Assembly: GCA_016841005.1 (NCBI GenBank)
Contig: JAEORG010000116.1
Location: forward strand, 1 to 14,979
Length of the DNA stretch: 14,979 nucleotides
Origin: Candidatus Thorarchaeota archaeon
GTDB taxonomy: Archaea > Asgardarchaeota > Thorarchaeia > Thorarchaeales > Thorarchaeaceae
Direction: 5' to 3'
In this document: positions 13,145 through 14,979 of the stretch, piece by piece
Layout of the letters: every line of letters starts with the position of its first letter
Numbering within the stretch: position 1 is the first letter of the stretch
Made by a program: the position numbers and the translations under genes
The notes under the pieces: generated by a model
The model's database searches: none
Seen by the model: only the letters and a program-made list of their open reading frames with translations
Told to the model about the DNA's origin: nothing

Positions 13145-14979
13145 ATGAGGTTGAGGATTTACATCACCCTAGCATTGGCACTATTCTTAGTCGGTATGCT
13201 TCCTAATCTCAGTACCTCTCCATATCTACCTCGAAGTGATAGTTCAGTAATAACAAATAGTCCAGATTCTTCTATGATTCTAAATCCTCCTAATGCCATT
13301 CCTGCCAGTCATTCGGAGAGTGGCAAAATAAATCCCTTGGGAATTGAACAACGTGGTTATGTTTTAACAGGAATAACAACTGCCCGTACTGATACAATGT
13401 CAAACACTGCTTCTTCTCTTGCAATTGATACAATTCATGATTGGGTTGCCAGTGAAGCAAATACAACAATATCAAATCTCCAGAGACTGTATGCTGTAAA
13501 CGGAACATTTGATGAAGGAATCCCAGGTACGAATGAATTTCCAAATGAAACCTCTTCGTACTATCCTTATGGCTGGAGAACGGATAGTTATACCAGTGTT
13601 GTAGGCACTACACAGAGAAGCTCATACTTTCAAGAATTAAGTTACTACGTAAGTCTTGAGGATGAAGGAAATAAATTGGGGACTGGAGCAAACACAAGGT
13701 ATCTACACGCTAATCAATCCTTCATTTCCTGGAATCAAACATTTGACAATAAACCATACTCTGAAGATTTTATTTTTAGTGTGAATTTTATCTATCGCAA
13801 CGGGCCATTGGAACCTCTCCTAGGAGATGATATATCTCTAGAAGTCTGGATTAACGGAACTAGATACTGGAATCAGAGTCTTGCACAATTGTCTAGCAGA
13901 GATGTCTGGTATTCTTCTGGTGATATCAATATCAATATCCCCGGTGCTTCAGATAGTCTTGCTTTTGACATTCGTTTGATGCTAAATGACCAAGTTGTTC
14001 TTTATGAAAGCGATTATGGCGTATTCGATTCAACTTACCTCACAGTTCAATTAGATGATCTTGTGTTCACAGGATATACTCCTCCAAGTCCTGAGGAAGT
14101 AGACCTGATATTCAATGCTGGAAGCATGAGTGAAAGCGTTATGGGAACATCTGGCATTGGGACTGCAAAGCTTACAAATTCATCATATTGGAATGTTTCC
14201 AGTTTACCAATCTCCTTTGAATCTAACACATCAATAAGTTTCGATTATAATGTTCATCTTCTCTCGCATCGTTTCACTAATTCAACTTGGACTACTGATA
14301 ATACAAAAGAGGGTGTTTACTTCACTGTAGACTCAGGATTGAGTCCACAGATGGAAACATATTCCTATCTCGGATTCTCAGGAGGATATGAGAATCTTAC
14401 TCAAACTATAATTATTCCTCCTGATTGGGAGAATATTACAGTATATGACCCATTCCTCTCTGATGTAACGAGTCAATGCACTTTCTACTCAGGTTCATTT
14501 ATCATTCCCGAATCACTTCTAACAAGATTAGGATGGTGGAAATTTACAGGAGAACTTCCTAATTATGGTTTAGATATTGCCACACAAATATCAAGTTTCG
14601 AATCTCCAATCTGGTCAAACTCAACTACCTTTAGAAGTACAAACTGGACTAGAGCATCGATTGCAATCGGTACAGCTTCTGAAACTCCCACTTCAGTTAT
14701 GAATGCTGAAATCGGGTGGTATTTACCCAATGACACATTATGGGCTGTTGATGTATTCGATAGTCCCACTGGAAACGTATTCAATAGTAGTCCATATGTT
14801 TTAGGATCTGCAAATACGACTGCGGGTTCTTGGTCAGTAACTGTTTTGTGGTACAATGGGACTGAGATTGCCTATATTTCGTCTACTTTTGAGATTCATC
14901 ACCAATCCGAACTGGTTGTTGAGAACGCGATAATAAACACTGATGCTGGTGACATTATCACAAATATGGTTAGATATCG
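13145..14979 (+). CDS. Large secreted, probably surface-anchored protein of unknown function (3'-partial)
   Basis: An uninterrupted frame from ATG 13145 to the right edge gives 611 residues and is not complete. The N-terminus MRLRIYITLALALFLVGML is a clear signal peptide: two arginines, then a ~15-residue hydrophobic core. The mature part is rich in Ser, Thr, Asn and aromatic residues, poor in Lys, has almost no cysteine, and carries about 19 N-x-S/T sequons in ~590 residues, as expected of an N-glycosylated archaeal surface protein. The composition suggests repeated beta-sandwich units; the segment around DSTYLTVQLDDLVFTG (residues ~298-313) resembles the closing strand of carbohydrate-binding jelly-roll modules (weak inference). 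No catalytic motif, S-layer anchor or sorting signal is visible in this part. Start supported by GAGGG 8 bases upstream. I do not recognise the family. Coding status and secretion are well supported, function is not. Confidence 0.8.
   Translation, partial: MRLRIYITLALALFLVGMLPNLSTSPYLPRSDSSVITNSPDSSMILNPPNAIPASHSESGKINPLGIEQRGYVLTGITTARTDTMSNTASSLAIDTIHDWVASEANTTISNLQRLYAVNGTFDEGIPGTNEFPNETSSYYPYGWRTDSYTSVVGTTQRSSYFQELSYYVSLEDEGNKLGTGANTRYLHANQSFISWNQTFDNKPYSEDFIFSVNFIYRNGPLEPLLGDDISLEVWINGTRYWNQSLAQLSSRDVWYSSGDININIPGASDSLAFDIRLMLNDQVVLYESDYGVFDSTYLTVQLDDLVFTGYTPPSPEEVDLIFNAGSMSESVMGTSGIGTAKLTNSSYWNVSSLPISFESNTSISFDYNVHLLSHRFTNSTWTTDNTKEGVYFTVDSGLSPQMETYSYLGFSGGYENLTQTIIIPPDWENITVYDPFLSDVTSQCTFYSGSFIIPESLLTRLGWWKFTGELPNYGLDIATQISSFESPIWSNSTTFRSTNWTRASIAIGTASETPTSVMNAEIGWYLPNDTLWAVDVFDSPTGNVFNSSPYVLGSANTTAGSWSVTVLWYNGTEIAYISSTFEIHHQSELVVENAIINTDAGDIITNMVRY

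Noticed and set aside
13290..13544. 84-codon - strand open frame beneath the surface-protein gene
   Set aside because: The + strand frame here has a signal peptide and ribosome site and continues for over 600 codons; the - strand frame has neither.
1..14979. tRNA, rRNA, CRISPR arrays, integrases or transposases
   Set aside because: I saw no cloverleaf, no regularly spaced repeats and no recombinase motifs on either strand, though small RNAs cannot be excluded by eye.

Overview
The window (about 40% GC by eye) is archaeal. It encodes ribosomal protein S17e, found only in archaea and eukaryotes, a monomeric archaeal-type ATP-dependent DNA ligase, and a FolE2/MptA-family GTP cyclohydrolase. Genes start with good Shine-Dalgarno (SD) sites but mostly with GTG or TTG codons, and candidate promoters are TATA-like. 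The mix of bacterial-style giant PAS histidine kinases, long asparagine-rich surface proteins and housekeeping genes recalls Asgard archaea such as Thorarchaeia. That placement is inference: no eukaryotic-signature gene lies in the window.

Layout: (1) 1-2345, + strand: the 3' part of a membrane protein whose extracytoplasmic N-terminal domain and one membrane helix are fused to a MOP-superfamily (polysaccharide-flippase-like) transporter. A hairpin terminator separates it from the convergent next gene. (2) 2421-4532: S17e on the - strand and DNA ligase on the + strand, diverging from a roughly 95-base promoter region that contains a perfectly palindromic TATA-like octamer. (3) 4584-5036, + strand: a QueD/6-pyruvoyltetrahydropterin synthase homologue, 51 bases after the ligase. 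(4) 5041-12023, - strand: a tight three-gene signalling operon. Its order of transcription is a soluble 1699-residue histidine kinase with ten PAS domains and one GAF domain, a single-domain Rcp1-like response regulator, and a REC-PAS-histidine kinase. (5) 12189-12995, + strand: an mptA/folE2-family GTP cyclohydrolase with a problematic start and a dyad-rich leader. (6) 13145 to the right edge, + strand: a secreted, sequon-rich, probably surface-anchored protein that is cut off by the window.

How the genes may work together: the GTP cyclohydrolase and the QueD-like enzyme catalyse successive early steps from GTP to pterins or 7-deazaguanines (archaeosine precursors), although they lie on opposite sides of the signalling operon. 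The operon has two transmitter histidines and two receiver aspartates but no DNA-binding or enzymatic output, so it looks like a phosphorelay whose effector is encoded elsewhere. The flippase and the surface glycoprotein at the two ends are compatible with cell-envelope glycosylation, but nothing links them directly.

The most interesting points are the ten-PAS kinase relay, the conserved mptA N-terminus lacking a canonical start and preceded by an overlapping 16-codon ORF, a related sequence motif on both sides of mptA, the flippase fusion, and the palindromic TATA-like box between S17e and the ligase. No RNA gene, CRISPR array, insertion sequence or integrase was seen. No gene-free stretch exceeds 300 bases; the longest are 12024-12188 and 12996-13144, both described below.
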